Source: Bacteroidales bacterium (GTDB lineage: Bacteria > Bacteroidota > Bacteroidia > Bacteroidales > UBA932). From it: a DNA stretch of 33,135 nt. Within the stretch, counting starts at the first letter, position 1; each line of letters opens with the position of its first letter. The stretch covers positions 1 through 33,135 of the forward strand of contig JAKSKD010000019.1 in NCBI GenBank assembly GCA_024401925.1, read 5' to 3'. The notes beneath the pieces are model-generated. The model was not told the origin of the DNA, searched no databases, and saw nothing but the letters and a program-made list of their open reading frames with translations. Positions 23,371-31,399 of this stretch are shown here, one piece after another. The position numbers and the translations under genes were made by a program.

Positions 23371-23920
23371 TAGTGCGGAAATTCTCCGGGTATTTCGGAG
23401 TGAGGTGCCAGGATTCCGCAACCTTCTGAAGGCGGTCCGTGTCCGCTCTGGCATCATCCGTGAGTTCCAGCTTGTACGGCATTGCAATCTCTTTCTTTCC
23501 CCAGTCGAAATACCCCATATAGACAGGACAGCCGGTCTGCTTTGCAATAGTGTGATATCCGGTCTTCCATTTTCTTACGGGCTTGCGCGTGCCTTCCGGG
23601 CATATCGTGAGCTGGAATGGCCCCGGTTTCTCCATTTCGTGGATGATGTTCATCATCAGGGCTGTGGAGTTGGACCTGTCCACAGGAAACCCGCCCAGAC
23701 TTTTGAGAATCCAGCTTAAAGGCCACACAAAGGATTCTTTCTTAATCATGGTTTTCATCTTGCGACCGTAAGAGCGATAGTAGAGGTAGCCTATGGCAAA
23801 ATCCCAGATGCTGGTGTGCGGCACGCCCAGCAGGATTGCCTTTTCATCGTTGAACGGAGGCGGTATCGATCTCCACCCCAGGACCTTTGTAAGAAGAAAA
23901 TTGCAGAATTTTGGGCTCAT
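23366..23920 (-). CDS. PlsC-like 1-acylglycerol-3-phosphate acyltransferase family protein
   Basis: The 184-aa product belongs to the lysophospholipid acyltransferase superfamily. The HX4D catalytic block is PHTSIWDF (near residues 34-41), KKESFVWPLSWILKSLGGFPVDR forms block II, and the substrate block is ICPEGTRKPVRKWKTGYHTIAKQTGCPV. The protein is short relative to typical PlsC (about 240 aa) and lacks a clear N-terminal membrane helix. It resembles the small acyltransferases common in Bacteroidetes. It starts 3 bp after parE, and its TAA lies in the outer edge of repeat E1. The acyl acceptor is not predictable. Confidence 0.87.
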   Translation of the reverse strand: MSPKFCNFLLTKVLGWRSIPPPFNDEKAILLGVPHTSIWDFAIGYLYYRSYGRKMKTMIKKESFVWPLSWILKSLGGFPVDRSNSTALMMNIIHEMEKPGPFQLTICPEGTRKPVRKWKTGYHTIAKQTGCPVYMGYFDWGKKEIAMPYKLELTDDARADTDRLQKVAESWHLTPKYPENFRTK

Positions 23921-23923
23921 ATA

Positions 23924-25837
23924 CTATATATTTACGTCTTCGAGTTCCTCCTCAGAACGGAGGTTCTCGCGGATGAAGTTCTGTCTGTCTATTGTATTCT
24001 CGCCCATATAGAAGGACATTATGTCGGTGATTGATTCCTCATCGGCAAGCTTGACGCTGTCGAGCCTCATATTCTCTCCTATGAAGTCCACGAACTCGTT
24101 AGGCGAGATTTCTCCCAGACCTTTGAACCGTGTAATCTCAGTGCCGGTCTTGAGGTCTCTGATGGCCTTTTCTTTTTCTTCCGGGGAGTAGCAGTACCGT
24201 GTCTCCTTCTTGTTGCGGACGCGGAAAAGGGGAGTCTGAAGAATATGTACGTGCCCTCTTCGGATAAGATCCGGATAGTACTTCATGAAGAAGGTCAGCA
24301 CCAGCATACGGATATGCATTCCATCATCATCGGCATCGGTTGCCACGATGATGTTGTTGTATCTGAGGTTCTCAAGGTCGTCCTCCACACCGAGTGCCGA
24401 TACCAGAAGATTCAGTTCCTCGTTCTCGGCAACTTTCTTGCGGCTTTCCTTGTAGCAGTTGATAGGCTTTCCACGGAGGCTGAACACGGCCTGGTTGTTG
24501 GCATTGCGCACCTTGGTGATGGTCCCGCTCGCGGAGTCTCCCTCGGTGATGAATATGCTGGATTTTTCGATGTCGGCTTCGGTCTTTTCTGTCACCTTGT
24601 CATTGTAGTGATAGCGGCAGTCCCTGAGCTTCCGGTTATATACGTTAGCCTTCTTGTTCTTTTCCCTTGTCTTTTTCTGGATGCCGGAGATTTCCTCCCT
24701 TTCCTGCTGTGAAGCCTTAATCTTCTCCTCAATGATAGGAACGATGTCCATATGCATATGGAGGTAGTTGTCTAACTTCTTGGAAATGAAGTCGTTGACG
24801 AAATAGCGGATGGTGGGTCCTACATCCATCTTTATAGCCCCGTTCTCGTCTTTCTCCTGCTTCTCCCACATATAGGTGGATCCGAGCTTGGTCTTTGTCT
24901 GGGCCTCGAAAGTAGGCTCCTGAATCTGTATGCTGATGGCTCCTACAACGCCCTGACGGCAGTCCTGCGGGTCGTAATTCTTCTTGAAGAACTCCTTGAG
25001 AGTCTTGGCTATGGCTTCGCGGTAAGCTGCAAGATGGGTTCCTCCGTCACGGGTGTTCTGCCCGTTTACGAATGAGGAGATGTTCTCTCCATACGCGTTT
25101 CCGTGGGTCAGCACAATCTCAATATCCTCGCCTTCGAGATGGATTGGAGGATAGAGAGGGGCTTCTGCAAGGTTCTCGTTCACGAGATCCAGAAGACCGT
25201 TCTCTGACTTGTACTGGATGCCGTTGAAAACTATGGTGAGTCCTTTCTTGAGATAGGAGTAGTTCTTTGCCATAGTCTCCACATAATCCATATTGTAGTG
25301 GTATTCTCCGAACATCAGAGGGTCTGGGGTGAAGGCTACCAGCGTACCGTTCTTCTCCTTGGTGGTGCCTTTACCGCTGTCCACGAGTTCGCCGCGTTCG
25401 AATTTGGCCCAGGAATTCTCACCATTCCTGTTGGAGCATACATAGAATTCGGAAGAGAGAGCATTTACTGCCTTAGTTCCCACACCATTCAGTCCCACTG
25501 ACTTTTTGAATGCTTTGTCGTCGAATTTTCCTCCCGTGTTGAGGATGCTGACAGCCTTGATGACGGAATCCAGAGGAATGCCGCGTCCGTAATCGCGTAC
25601 GGTCACCTGCTCGTTCTCAATGCTGACGATGACTTGCTTTCCGAAGCCCATCGCGAATTCATCGATGGAGTTGTCAATGATTTCCTTGAGGAGCACATAG
25701 ATACCGTCTCCTGGATTTCTTCCGTCGCCGAGGCGTCCAATGTACATTCCGGGACGGCGTCTGATGTGTTCGACGCCTTCCATAGTGACAATCTGCTCGT
25801 CACCGTACTGTATGTTCGTAGCTTTCTGCTCTGCCAT
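23924..25837 (-). CDS. parE: DNA topoisomerase IV subunit B
   Basis: ParE is the ATPase subunit of topoisomerase IV, which decatenates daughter chromosomes. I use ATG 25837 (MAEQKATNIQYG), giving 637 aa; a TTG start 30 bp upstream would run into the preceding gene's end. GHKL motifs are EIIDNSIDEF, DYGRGIPLDS and GLNGVGTKAVNALS; the transducer and TOPRIM follow with FITEGDSASGT and ATDADDDGMHIRML. The N-terminal block DGIYVLLKEIIDNSIDEF is the form I associate with Bacteroidetes ParE; GyrB usually has LVYEVVDNSIDEA. ParC is not adjacent on this window. It is the middle gene of DUF1573-parE-acyltransferase. Confidence 0.92.
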   Translation of the reverse strand: MAEQKATNIQYGDEQIVTMEGVEHIRRRPGMYIGRLGDGRNPGDGIYVLLKEIIDNSIDEFAMGFGKQVIVSIENEQVTVRDYGRGIPLDSVIKAVSILNTGGKFDDKAFKKSVGLNGVGTKAVNALSSEFYVCSNRNGENSWAKFERGELVDSGKGTTKEKNGTLVAFTPDPLMFGEYHYNMDYVETMAKNYSYLKKGLTIVFNGIQYKSENGLLDLVNENLAEAPLYPPIHLEGEDIEIVLTHGNAYGENISSFVNGQNTRDGGTHLAAYREAIAKTLKEFFKKNYDPQDCRQGVVGAISIQIQEPTFEAQTKTKLGSTYMWEKQEKDENGAIKMDVGPTIRYFVNDFISKKLDNYLHMHMDIVPIIEEKIKASQQEREEISGIQKKTREKNKKANVYNRKLRDCRYHYNDKVTEKTEADIEKSSIFITEGDSASGTITKVRNANNQAVFSLRGKPINCYKESRKKVAENEELNLLVSALGVEDDLENLRYNNIIVATDADDDGMHIRMLVLTFFMKYYPDLIRRGHVHILQTPLFRVRNKKETRYCYSPEEKEKAIRDLKTGTEITRFKGLGEISPNEFVDFIGENMRLDSVKLADEESITDIMSFYMGENTIDRQNFIRENLRSEEELEDVNI

Positions 25838-25859
25838 ATAATGAGTTTTGCTATTTTCG

Positions 25860-27032
25860 TTATTCAATTACGCCGGTGATGAAAAGGTTCACCAGAGGAC
25901 GGAGAGGGGAGTTGGTTGTGAGGGTGAGGAGAATAAGCACTTCGCCCTTCGACAGCCCTGTCGTGTCAAGTTCGGCTGTGACAACTCCTTCCTTTCCAGG
26001 TTTGATGTCTGCAGGAATCGTAGCTGAGACCTTCTTGCTGTCCGAATTTATGCTGTAAATCTTCAAGTCCTGCTTGCCTAGATTCTTGCATTTGAAGCTT
26101 ACGGTAAGTTTCTTTCCGGCCTTGACCTTGTCAATAGAGTAATTAGTATGTTCGAAATATGGATTTGCACCGGCATTCTTCTGTTCTTTGGTCCAGGAAT
26201 CAAAATTCTCCTTTGTGAATGCCCAGATGCCAATTTCTGATTTGCCTGCACCAAGCCTCTCATTCGCGTCAGTCTGCAGGGCTTCCGCACCAGCTCTTTT
26301 CTCCGTCTTCGCGGTGGACGCTACAATCGCTTTCTGCTCCTTCCCATCAATAACCGGTGTGGCATAGTAGAAATTCTTACCCCATTTACTTCTGTCTGCA
26401 CTGATAGTGTAACTGACCGTCGCCGTAGTGCCTGCCGGGACAGGATTCGGGCTTATGCTGATTGCAAGGCCGTCGGAGACATTGCGGAATTCCACCTTGA
26501 TTGGGGCTTTTCCTATATTGGCTGCGAGGAACTGTCCGCTTTTCTGGGCACCCTGCTGGAGGTTTCCGCCTTGTATTTCCGTCTCCTTAAGGGCGAAATT
26601 GCCGAAATGTATGGAGTACAGATCCTTCAGAGGAGCCTGAACGTGATGGGCTGCACCGCGGAGCTTGAGTATGACAGGCTGCTTGAGGTCGGAAATGTAG
26701 CAGGTGATGGACTTGTCGAACATTGTCTCTCCGTCTTCATTCTTATATGTTGCGGAAACAGTACCTGTCTTGCCCGGCTGGATTTCCTCTCTTGTCCATT
26801 CTACATCGGTACATCCGCAGGATGATATCACGCTGAGAATCGAGACAGGTTTCGTGGAGACGTTGGTAAGTGTGAATGTACAACTTACTGGACCGTCAGT
26901 AGTCATTATGTCGCCGAAATCGTGGACGGTCCTGTCGAATTGTACGATTCCTCCAACCTTCTGCTGGGCATAAGAAAAATTGATGCCCAGACATAGCACC
27001 AATATGGCTGATGTGATTTTTCCTAACTTCAT
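25860..27032 (-). CDS. DUF1573 domain-containing secreted protein
   Basis: The 390-aa product has a signal peptide ending near NFSYAQ. It then has a DUF1573 domain with the marker FDRTVHDFGDI, the cytosolic-looking but secreted immunoglobulin-like strand pattern CTFTLTNVSTKPVSILSVISSCGC (Cys-Gly-Cys near residue 71) and a TVSATYKNEDGE turn. Two further beta-sandwich units follow (about 130-225 and 285-390), the last with KLTVSFKCKNLGKQDLKIYSINSD. Such proteins are abundant in Bacteroidetes and have no proven activity. It is the first gene of the operon with parE 22 bp downstream, and it is divergent from the ferredoxin operon across 107 bp. Confidence 0.88.
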   Translation of the reverse strand: MKLGKITSAILVLCLGINFSYAQQKVGGIVQFDRTVHDFGDIMTTDGPVSCTFTLTNVSTKPVSILSVISSCGCTDVEWTREEIQPGKTGTVSATYKNEDGETMFDKSITCYISDLKQPVILKLRGAAHHVQAPLKDLYSIHFGNFALKETEIQGGNLQQGAQKSGQFLAANIGKAPIKVEFRNVSDGLAISISPNPVPAGTTATVSYTISADRSKWGKNFYYATPVIDGKEQKAIVASTAKTEKRAGAEALQTDANERLGAGKSEIGIWAFTKENFDSWTKEQKNAGANPYFEHTNYSIDKVKAGKKLTVSFKCKNLGKQDLKIYSINSDSKKVSATIPADIKPGKEGVVTAELDTTGLSKGEVLILLTLTTNSPLRPLVNLFITGVIE

Positions 27033-27068
27033 ACTAGGATGTAAAGTTACAAAAATCCTTCCATATGA

Positions 27069-27100
27069 TTTGATAATTCCGATTAATCGGCTTATTTTTG
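27069..27100 (+). promoter_or_regulatory. Promoter of the ferredoxin-lysR operon with spacer palindrome
   Basis: TTTG (27069-27072) is followed after exactly 20 nt by TATTTTTG (27093-27100), a full match to the Bacteroidetes consensus. The spacer contains the perfect 12-bp palindrome CCGATTAATCGG (27079-27090). A dimeric regulator bound there would block or remodel polymerase contact. The start of transcription would be near 27105-27107, giving a leader of about 35 nt before the ferredoxin ATG. Confidence 0.78.
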
Positions 27101-27139
27101 TACTACTGAGAAGTGAAATTATAAACCAAATTTTATATT

Positions 27140-27313
27140 ATGGCACACAAAATCAATCCTGAAACCTGTGTAGCTTGTGGAGCTTGCCAGGCTGAATGCC
27201 CATCAGGAGCCATTTCCGAGGGCGATGTTTATTCAATCGATCCTAATGTCTGCATAGATTGCGGAGCTTGCGCTGACGCTTGCCCTACAGGTTCTATTTC
27301 TGCAGCCGAATAA
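27140..27313 (+). CDS. 2[4Fe-4S] ferredoxin, 57 aa
   Basis: This small gene translates to MAHKINPETCVACGACQAE and onward, ending SISAAE. Two CxxCxxCxxxCP motifs are present (CVACGACQAECP near residues 10-21 and CIDCGACADACP near residues 38-49), the clostridial-type bacterial ferredoxin fold of 55-60 aa. It carries electrons at low potential in the cytoplasm. The pyruvate:ferredoxin oxidoreductase encoded just beyond repeat E2 on the other strand is the obvious donor; that link is inference from proximity. A strong promoter lies 40 bp upstream. The HTH protein follows after 10 bp, so the two are co-transcribed. Confidence 0.96.
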   Translation: MAHKINPETCVACGACQAECPSGAISEGDVYSIDPNVCIDCGACADACPTGSISAAE

Positions 27314-27323
27314 ATCCTGAGTC

Positions 27324-27620
27324 GTGCTTGAAGATTTCAGGTTAAAAGTTTTTATGACAGTATCTCAGACGCGCAGCTTCACTGAGGCCGCGCGTCTTCT
27401 TGGTATATCCCAGCCCGCTGTCAGCCAGAATATCAGCGAACTTGAAAAACAGACGGGAGCCCAACTCTTCAACCGCTCCCGCACAGAGGTCACCCTGACC
27501 GAGAAAGGTCGCATCTTCCACTCTTTCGCCCGGAAGATTCTCAACACCTACGAAGACCTCGACCTTGTCTTCTCCAATCCGGATGCCTTTGGCCCTCTTT
27601 CCGATATCCTTTTAAAATGA
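27324..27620 (+). CDS. LysR-type HTH-only protein (98 aa, no effector domain)
   Basis: The product shows a complete LysR-type winged HTH: FRLKVFMTVSQTRSFTEAARLLGISQPAVSQNISELEKQ (about residues 5-43), then LFNRSRTEVTLTEKGRIFHSFARKILNTYEDL, with the start of the linker helix. It ends at 98 aa, whereas LysR regulators are about 300 aa. The ligand-binding domain is absent, and repeat E2 begins only 27 bp after the stop. GTG 27324 is chosen because an in-frame TGA precedes it and the next ATG (27354) would cut the first helix. It may be a genuine short regulator, perhaps autoregulating the ferredoxin promoter, or the remnant of a truncated gene. The clean ending favours the first view slightly. 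Confidence 0.8.
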   Translation: MLEDFRLKVFMTVSQTRSFTEAARLLGISQPAVSQNISELEKQTGAQLFNRSRTEVTLTEKGRIFHSFARKILNTYEDLDLVFSNPDAFGPLSDILLK

Positions 27621-27647
27621 TTTTGCATTCCTGACGGACTTCATTCG

Positions 27648-27774
27648 AGCGGGCGACTGGCTCCTTCGGGACCCGTAGCTGCCCGCGGCTTCGTGAGCGG
27701 GTGGATCGCACGCAGTGCGAGACGGGATGGAGCGCGTAGCGCGGAAGGTCTCCGAAGGAGAACAGTCGCCCGCT
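27648..27774 (+). repeat. Structured intergenic repeat, copy E2 (plus orientation)
   Basis: The outer arms AGCGGGCGACTG (27648-27659) and CAGTCGCCCGCT (27763-27774) pair perfectly. After a small internal loop, CTCCTTCGG (27661-27669) pairs with CCGAAGGAG (27752-27760). The interior holds hairpins CCCGC/GCGGG (27682-27701), TCGCAC-GCA-GTGCGA (27706-27720) and GCGC-GTA-GCGC (27732-27742). The 84-nt core (27668-27751) is homologous to copy E1 about 4.3 kb away in inverted orientation. The outer arms share no sequence with those of E1. Like E1 it sits between two convergent genes, the LysR-type HTH gene and the PFOR gene. Confidence 0.88.
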
Positions 27775-27783
27775 TGTAGGCAA

Positions 27784-27823
27784 TATAAAAGAAAATGAAG
27801 GTGGCCGTCCGGTCACCTTCATT
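27784..27823 (-). terminator. Rho-independent terminator of the PFOR gene
   Basis: Arms at 27794-27806 and 27811-27823 (AATGAAGGTG... against ...CACCTTCATT) pair over 13 bp with one G-U around a GTCC loop. On the minus strand a T-rich tract (TTTTCTTTTATATT) follows. It lies about 20 bp behind the PFOR stop codon. Between it and repeat E2 only about 10 bp remain, so the whole 222-bp intergenic region is explained by E2 plus this terminator. Confidence 0.85.
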
Positions 27824-27842
27824 CAGATATATCAGTGAAGAC

Positions 27843-30800
27843 TTATTTCGTAAGTCTCTTGTAAGTCTCGAGACGGATCTTAGCAAATTCCTCTGTCTTC
27901 TGGAGAAGTTCCTCAGCCCTTTCAGGGAAGAGCTTGTAGAGGGATGCGAAACGAACCTCGCCCTTCAGGAAGTCCTGGAACTTGGTCCAGTCCGGCTCCT
28001 TGCTGTCAAGAGTGAACGGATTCTTGCCTTCTGCCTCAAGAGCAGGGTTGTAGCGGTACAGATGCCAGTAACCGCAATCAACAGCGAGCTTCTCCTCCTT
28101 CTGGCTCAGACCCATACCGGCCTTGAGTCCGTGGTTGATACAAGGTGCGTAAGCAATGATGAGAGATGGTCCGTCATATGCCTCAGCTTCCTTGATGGCG
28201 TTCATATACTGAACAGGACTTGCACCCATTGCCACCTGAGCTACATATACATAACCATAGCTCATAGCCATCATTCCGAGGTCCTTTTTACGGATCTTCT
28301 TACCTGAAGCGGCAAATTTTGCGATAGCGCCGGCAGGAGTTGACTTTGAGGACTGACCGCCTGTGTTTGAGTAAACTTCGGTATCAAGCACGAGGATGTT
28401 TACATTCTCGCCGCTGGCAAGAACGTGGTCGAGTCCACCGTAGCCGATATCATAGCTTGCACCGTCTCCACCGAAGATCCACTGGCTTCTGCTAGGAATG
28501 TAGTTCTTGAGTTTGAGAATTTCCTTGCAGGTGTCGCAACCGCATGCTTCCATCATAGGAACAAGTGCATCGCAAACCTCACGTGTAACAGCATAGTTGT
28601 TTCTATTCTCAAGCCACTTTTTGAAGAGAGCCTTTATCTCATCAGAGCATTTCTCGCACTCAAGTCCTTTCTCCATAAGGCTGGCAACAGTCTCGCGTAT
28701 TCTGTCGGAACCGAGATGCATACCGAGACCGAACTCGCAGAAGTCTTCGAAGAGGGAGTTCTGCCAAGCCGGACCGTGGCCCTTGTCATTTGCACAGTAC
28801 GGTGATGACGGGAATGCAGCGCTGTAGATTGAAGAACAGCCGGTAGCGTTTGCAATCATCATATGGTCACCGAACAGTTGGGTGATATTCTTGATGTATG
28901 GTGTCTCGCCGCAACCTGCGCAAGCTCCTGAGAACTCAAAGAGAGGCTGTGAGAACTGGGCGTTCTTCATATTGCTCTTAGGGTCGAAAAGCTTCTTGTA
29001 CCCGATCTTTGAATTGAGCCAGTCGAATTCTGACTGAGCAACTTTCTGCTCCTGGTAATCTCCCATTGTGAGCGCGCCTTTCTCCTTTGCAAGGCAGACA
29101 TCGACGCAGTTGCCGCAACCTGTACAGTCATCGACAGAGATTCCGAGCGAGAACTTGTATTCCTTGAGTGTTGCTTTTCCATCTGCAACCTTCACTGACT
29201 TAGGTGCGCCTGCAGCCTCGTCAGCGGTAAGGATGAACGGACGGATGGCAGCGTGAGGGCAGACAAATGCACAGGTGTTGCACTGAATACAGCTTTCCGG
29301 ATTCCATATAGGAACATTTGTCGCAATGCCGCGCTTCTCGTAAGCGGCTGTGCCGACAGGCATTGTACCGTCCATATAAGGAAGGAATGCACTTACAGGA
29401 AGGCTGTCTCCGCACTGTGAGCTTACAACATCGGCAACATCCTTTACGAAAGGAGTAGCAAGACGGTCTGCATTAGGATTGACGAACTTGGCGTTGATCT
29501 TGGCCCAGTCTGCCGGAACCTTGACCTCGACATATTCTCCACCGCGGTCGATGGCTGCGTAGTTCATATTGACAACGGACTCTCCCTTCTTGCCGTAGCT
29601 CTTGAGGGCGGCGTCCTTCATATACTTGATTGCATCTTCTGCAGGGATGATGCCTGTGATGCGGAAGAATGCGCTCTGGAGGATGGTGTTGGTCCTTCCT
29701 CCAAGACCGATTTCAGCGGCGATCTTGGTCGCATTGATGATATAGAGCTTGATCTTCTTGCGTCCGATGACAGCCTTCACAAAGTTAGGAATGCGCTCGA
29801 GCGTCTCTTTTTCGTCCCATATTGAGTTGAGAAGGAAGCTTCCTCCCTCCTTGATACCCTTGAGAACGTCATACTTGTAGAGGTATGAAGGAACGTGGCA
29901 GGCAACGAAATCAGGAGTGTTTACAAGATACGGAGCCTTGATGGATTTCTTTCCGAAACGGAGGTGTGAGCAGGTGTATCCGCCGGACTTCTTCGAATCG
30001 TAATCGAAATAGGCCTGGCTGTAAAGGTCGGTGTGTGTTCCGATGATCTTGATGGTGTTCTTGTTTGCACCTACGGTACCGTCTGATCCGAGTCCGTAGA
30101 ACTTGCACTCGGTGGTGCCAGGCTTAACTATTGAGATCTCACTCTTGATCGGGAGGCTCTTGAATGTAACGTCATCGATGATTCCGATTGTGAAATCGTT
30201 CTTCGGAGACTTGCGGTCGAGATTGTCGAATACTGAAACAATCTGTGCAGGAGATGTGTCCTTTGAAGAAAGTCCGTAGCGTCCTCCTACGATGAGAGGT
30301 GCGTTTTCTCGGTCCTGGAAAATGGTCTTGATGTCCATATAGAGCGGCTCTCCAAGTGAACCCGGCTCCTTGGTGCGGTCGAGAACAGCAATCTTTTTGA
30401 CTGATTTAGGAAGGACTTTGAGAAAATATTTCTCTGAGAACGGACGGTAGAGATGAACGGTTACGAGACCGTATTTGCGTCCGTGCTCTGCGAGATAATC
30501 GATGGTTTCCTTGATGGTCTCGGTGACAGACCCCATAGCGATGATGATGCTCTCGGCGTTCTTGTCTCCGTAATATTCGAACGGACGGTACTGGCGTCCC
30601 GTAACTTCTCCGATTTCGCCCATATAGCGTGCGACAACATCAGGAACTGCTTCGTATGCCTGATTGCGTGATTCGCAGACCTGAAAATAGACGTCACCGT
30701 TCTGGTTGGTTCCGCGGGTTACAGGAGACTCCGGATTGAGTGCCCTCTGACGGAAGTTGTCAAGTGCCTTCTCGCTGACCATAGCCTTGAGGTCTGCCTC

Positions 30801-31367
30801 ATCGATGGCCTCTATCTTCTGGATTTCGTGTGATGTCCGGAATCCGTCAAAGAAGTGGAGGAAAGGAATGCTGGACTTGATTGTGGAGAGATGTGCCACA
30901 GCTGCAAGGTCCTGTGCCTCCTGTACTGAACCTGAAGCGAGCATTGCGAAACCTGTCTGGCGGCAGGCCATTACGTCCTGATGGTCTCCGAAGATTGAAA
31001 GGGCGTGAGTGGCGAGTGTTCTCGCTGAGACGTGGAAGACTGTAGGAAGCATTTCTCCTGCAATCTTATACATATTAGGAATCATCAGAAGAAGACCCTG
31101 GGATGCGGTGTATGTAGTAGTCAGAGCACCGGCCTGGAGTGAACCGTGAACGGCTCCCGCTGCTCCTGCCTCGCTCTGCATTTCTGTTACTTTCACTGTC
31201 TCTCCCCAAAGGTTCTTTTTGCCGTGAGCGGCCCATTCGTCGATGTTCTCGGCCATCGTTGACGAAGGTGTGATAGGGTAGATGGCTGCGTGCTCGCTGA
31301 ACAAATATGCGATATTCGACGCGGCCTGGTTACCGTCACAGGTGATGAATTTCTTCTCTTTAGCCAT
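27843..31367 (-). CDS. nifJ: Pyruvate:ferredoxin (flavodoxin) oxidoreductase
   Basis: PFOR converts pyruvate and CoA to acetyl-CoA and CO2 and reduces ferredoxin, the core step of anaerobic pyruvate fermentation. The 1174-aa single-chain protein has the full domain order. It starts with the pyrimidine-binding domain (YPITPSSTMAENIDEWA), followed by the transketolase C-like domain and the gamma domain (GGRTNTILQSAFF). The double-cluster ferredoxin domain has CIQCNTCAFVCPHAAI and CTGCGNCVDVC. The TPP domain has FSGACAGCGETPYIKN, NATGCSSIY, GDGASYDIGYGG and DTEVYSNTGGQSSKSTP. Start ATG 31367 lies 32 bp behind fabD, so they are probably co-transcribed. A small ferredoxin gene lies nearby, convergent. 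Confidence 0.98.
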   Translation of the reverse strand: MAKEKKFITCDGNQAASNIAYLFSEHAAIYPITPSSTMAENIDEWAAHGKKNLWGETVKVTEMQSEAGAAGAVHGSLQAGALTTTYTASQGLLLMIPNMYKIAGEMLPTVFHVSARTLATHALSIFGDHQDVMACRQTGFAMLASGSVQEAQDLAAVAHLSTIKSSIPFLHFFDGFRTSHEIQKIEAIDEADLKAMVSEKALDNFRQRALNPESPVTRGTNQNGDVYFQVCESRNQAYEAVPDVVARYMGEIGEVTGRQYRPFEYYGDKNAESIIIAMGSVTETIKETIDYLAEHGRKYGLVTVHLYRPFSEKYFLKVLPKSVKKIAVLDRTKEPGSLGEPLYMDIKTIFQDRENAPLIVGGRYGLSSKDTSPAQIVSVFDNLDRKSPKNDFTIGIIDDVTFKSLPIKSEISIVKPGTTECKFYGLGSDGTVGANKNTIKIIGTHTDLYSQAYFDYDSKKSGGYTCSHLRFGKKSIKAPYLVNTPDFVACHVPSYLYKYDVLKGIKEGGSFLLNSIWDEKETLERIPNFVKAVIGRKKIKLYIINATKIAAEIGLGGRTNTILQSAFFRITGIIPAEDAIKYMKDAALKSYGKKGESVVNMNYAAIDRGGEYVEVKVPADWAKINAKFVNPNADRLATPFVKDVADVVSSQCGDSLPVSAFLPYMDGTMPVGTAAYEKRGIATNVPIWNPESCIQCNTCAFVCPHAAIRPFILTADEAAGAPKSVKVADGKATLKEYKFSLGISVDDCTGCGNCVDVCLAKEKGALTMGDYQEQKVAQSEFDWLNSKIGYKKLFDPKSNMKNAQFSQPLFEFSGACAGCGETPYIKNITQLFGDHMMIANATGCSSIYSAAFPSSPYCANDKGHGPAWQNSLFEDFCEFGLGMHLGSDRIRETVASLMEKGLECEKCSDEIKALFKKWLENRNNYAVTREVCDALVPMMEACGCDTCKEILKLKNYIPSRSQWIFGGDGASYDIGYGGLDHVLASGENVNILVLDTEVYSNTGGQSSKSTPAGAIAKFAASGKKIRKKDLGMMAMSYGYVYVAQVAMGASPVQYMNAIKEAEAYDGPSLIIAYAPCINHGLKAGMGLSQKEEKLAVDCGYWHLYRYNPALEAEGKNPFTLDSKEPDWTKFQDFLKGEVRFASLYKLFPERAEELLQKTEEFAKIRLETYKRLTK

Positions 31368-31399
31368 AATATATCAGATGTTTTATTAGTTTTTTTTGG

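Noticed and set aside
25837-25867. Longer ParE starting at 25867
   Set aside because: The start would be TTG, would overlap the DUF1573 stop, and adds a non-conserved peptide; ATG 25837 begins the conserved region cleanly.
27648-27774. E2 as an insertion sequence or transposase remnant
   Set aside because: It is only about 130 bp, contains no coding potential, and no target-site duplication is evident; its internal hairpins with compensatory changes argue for a structured element instead.
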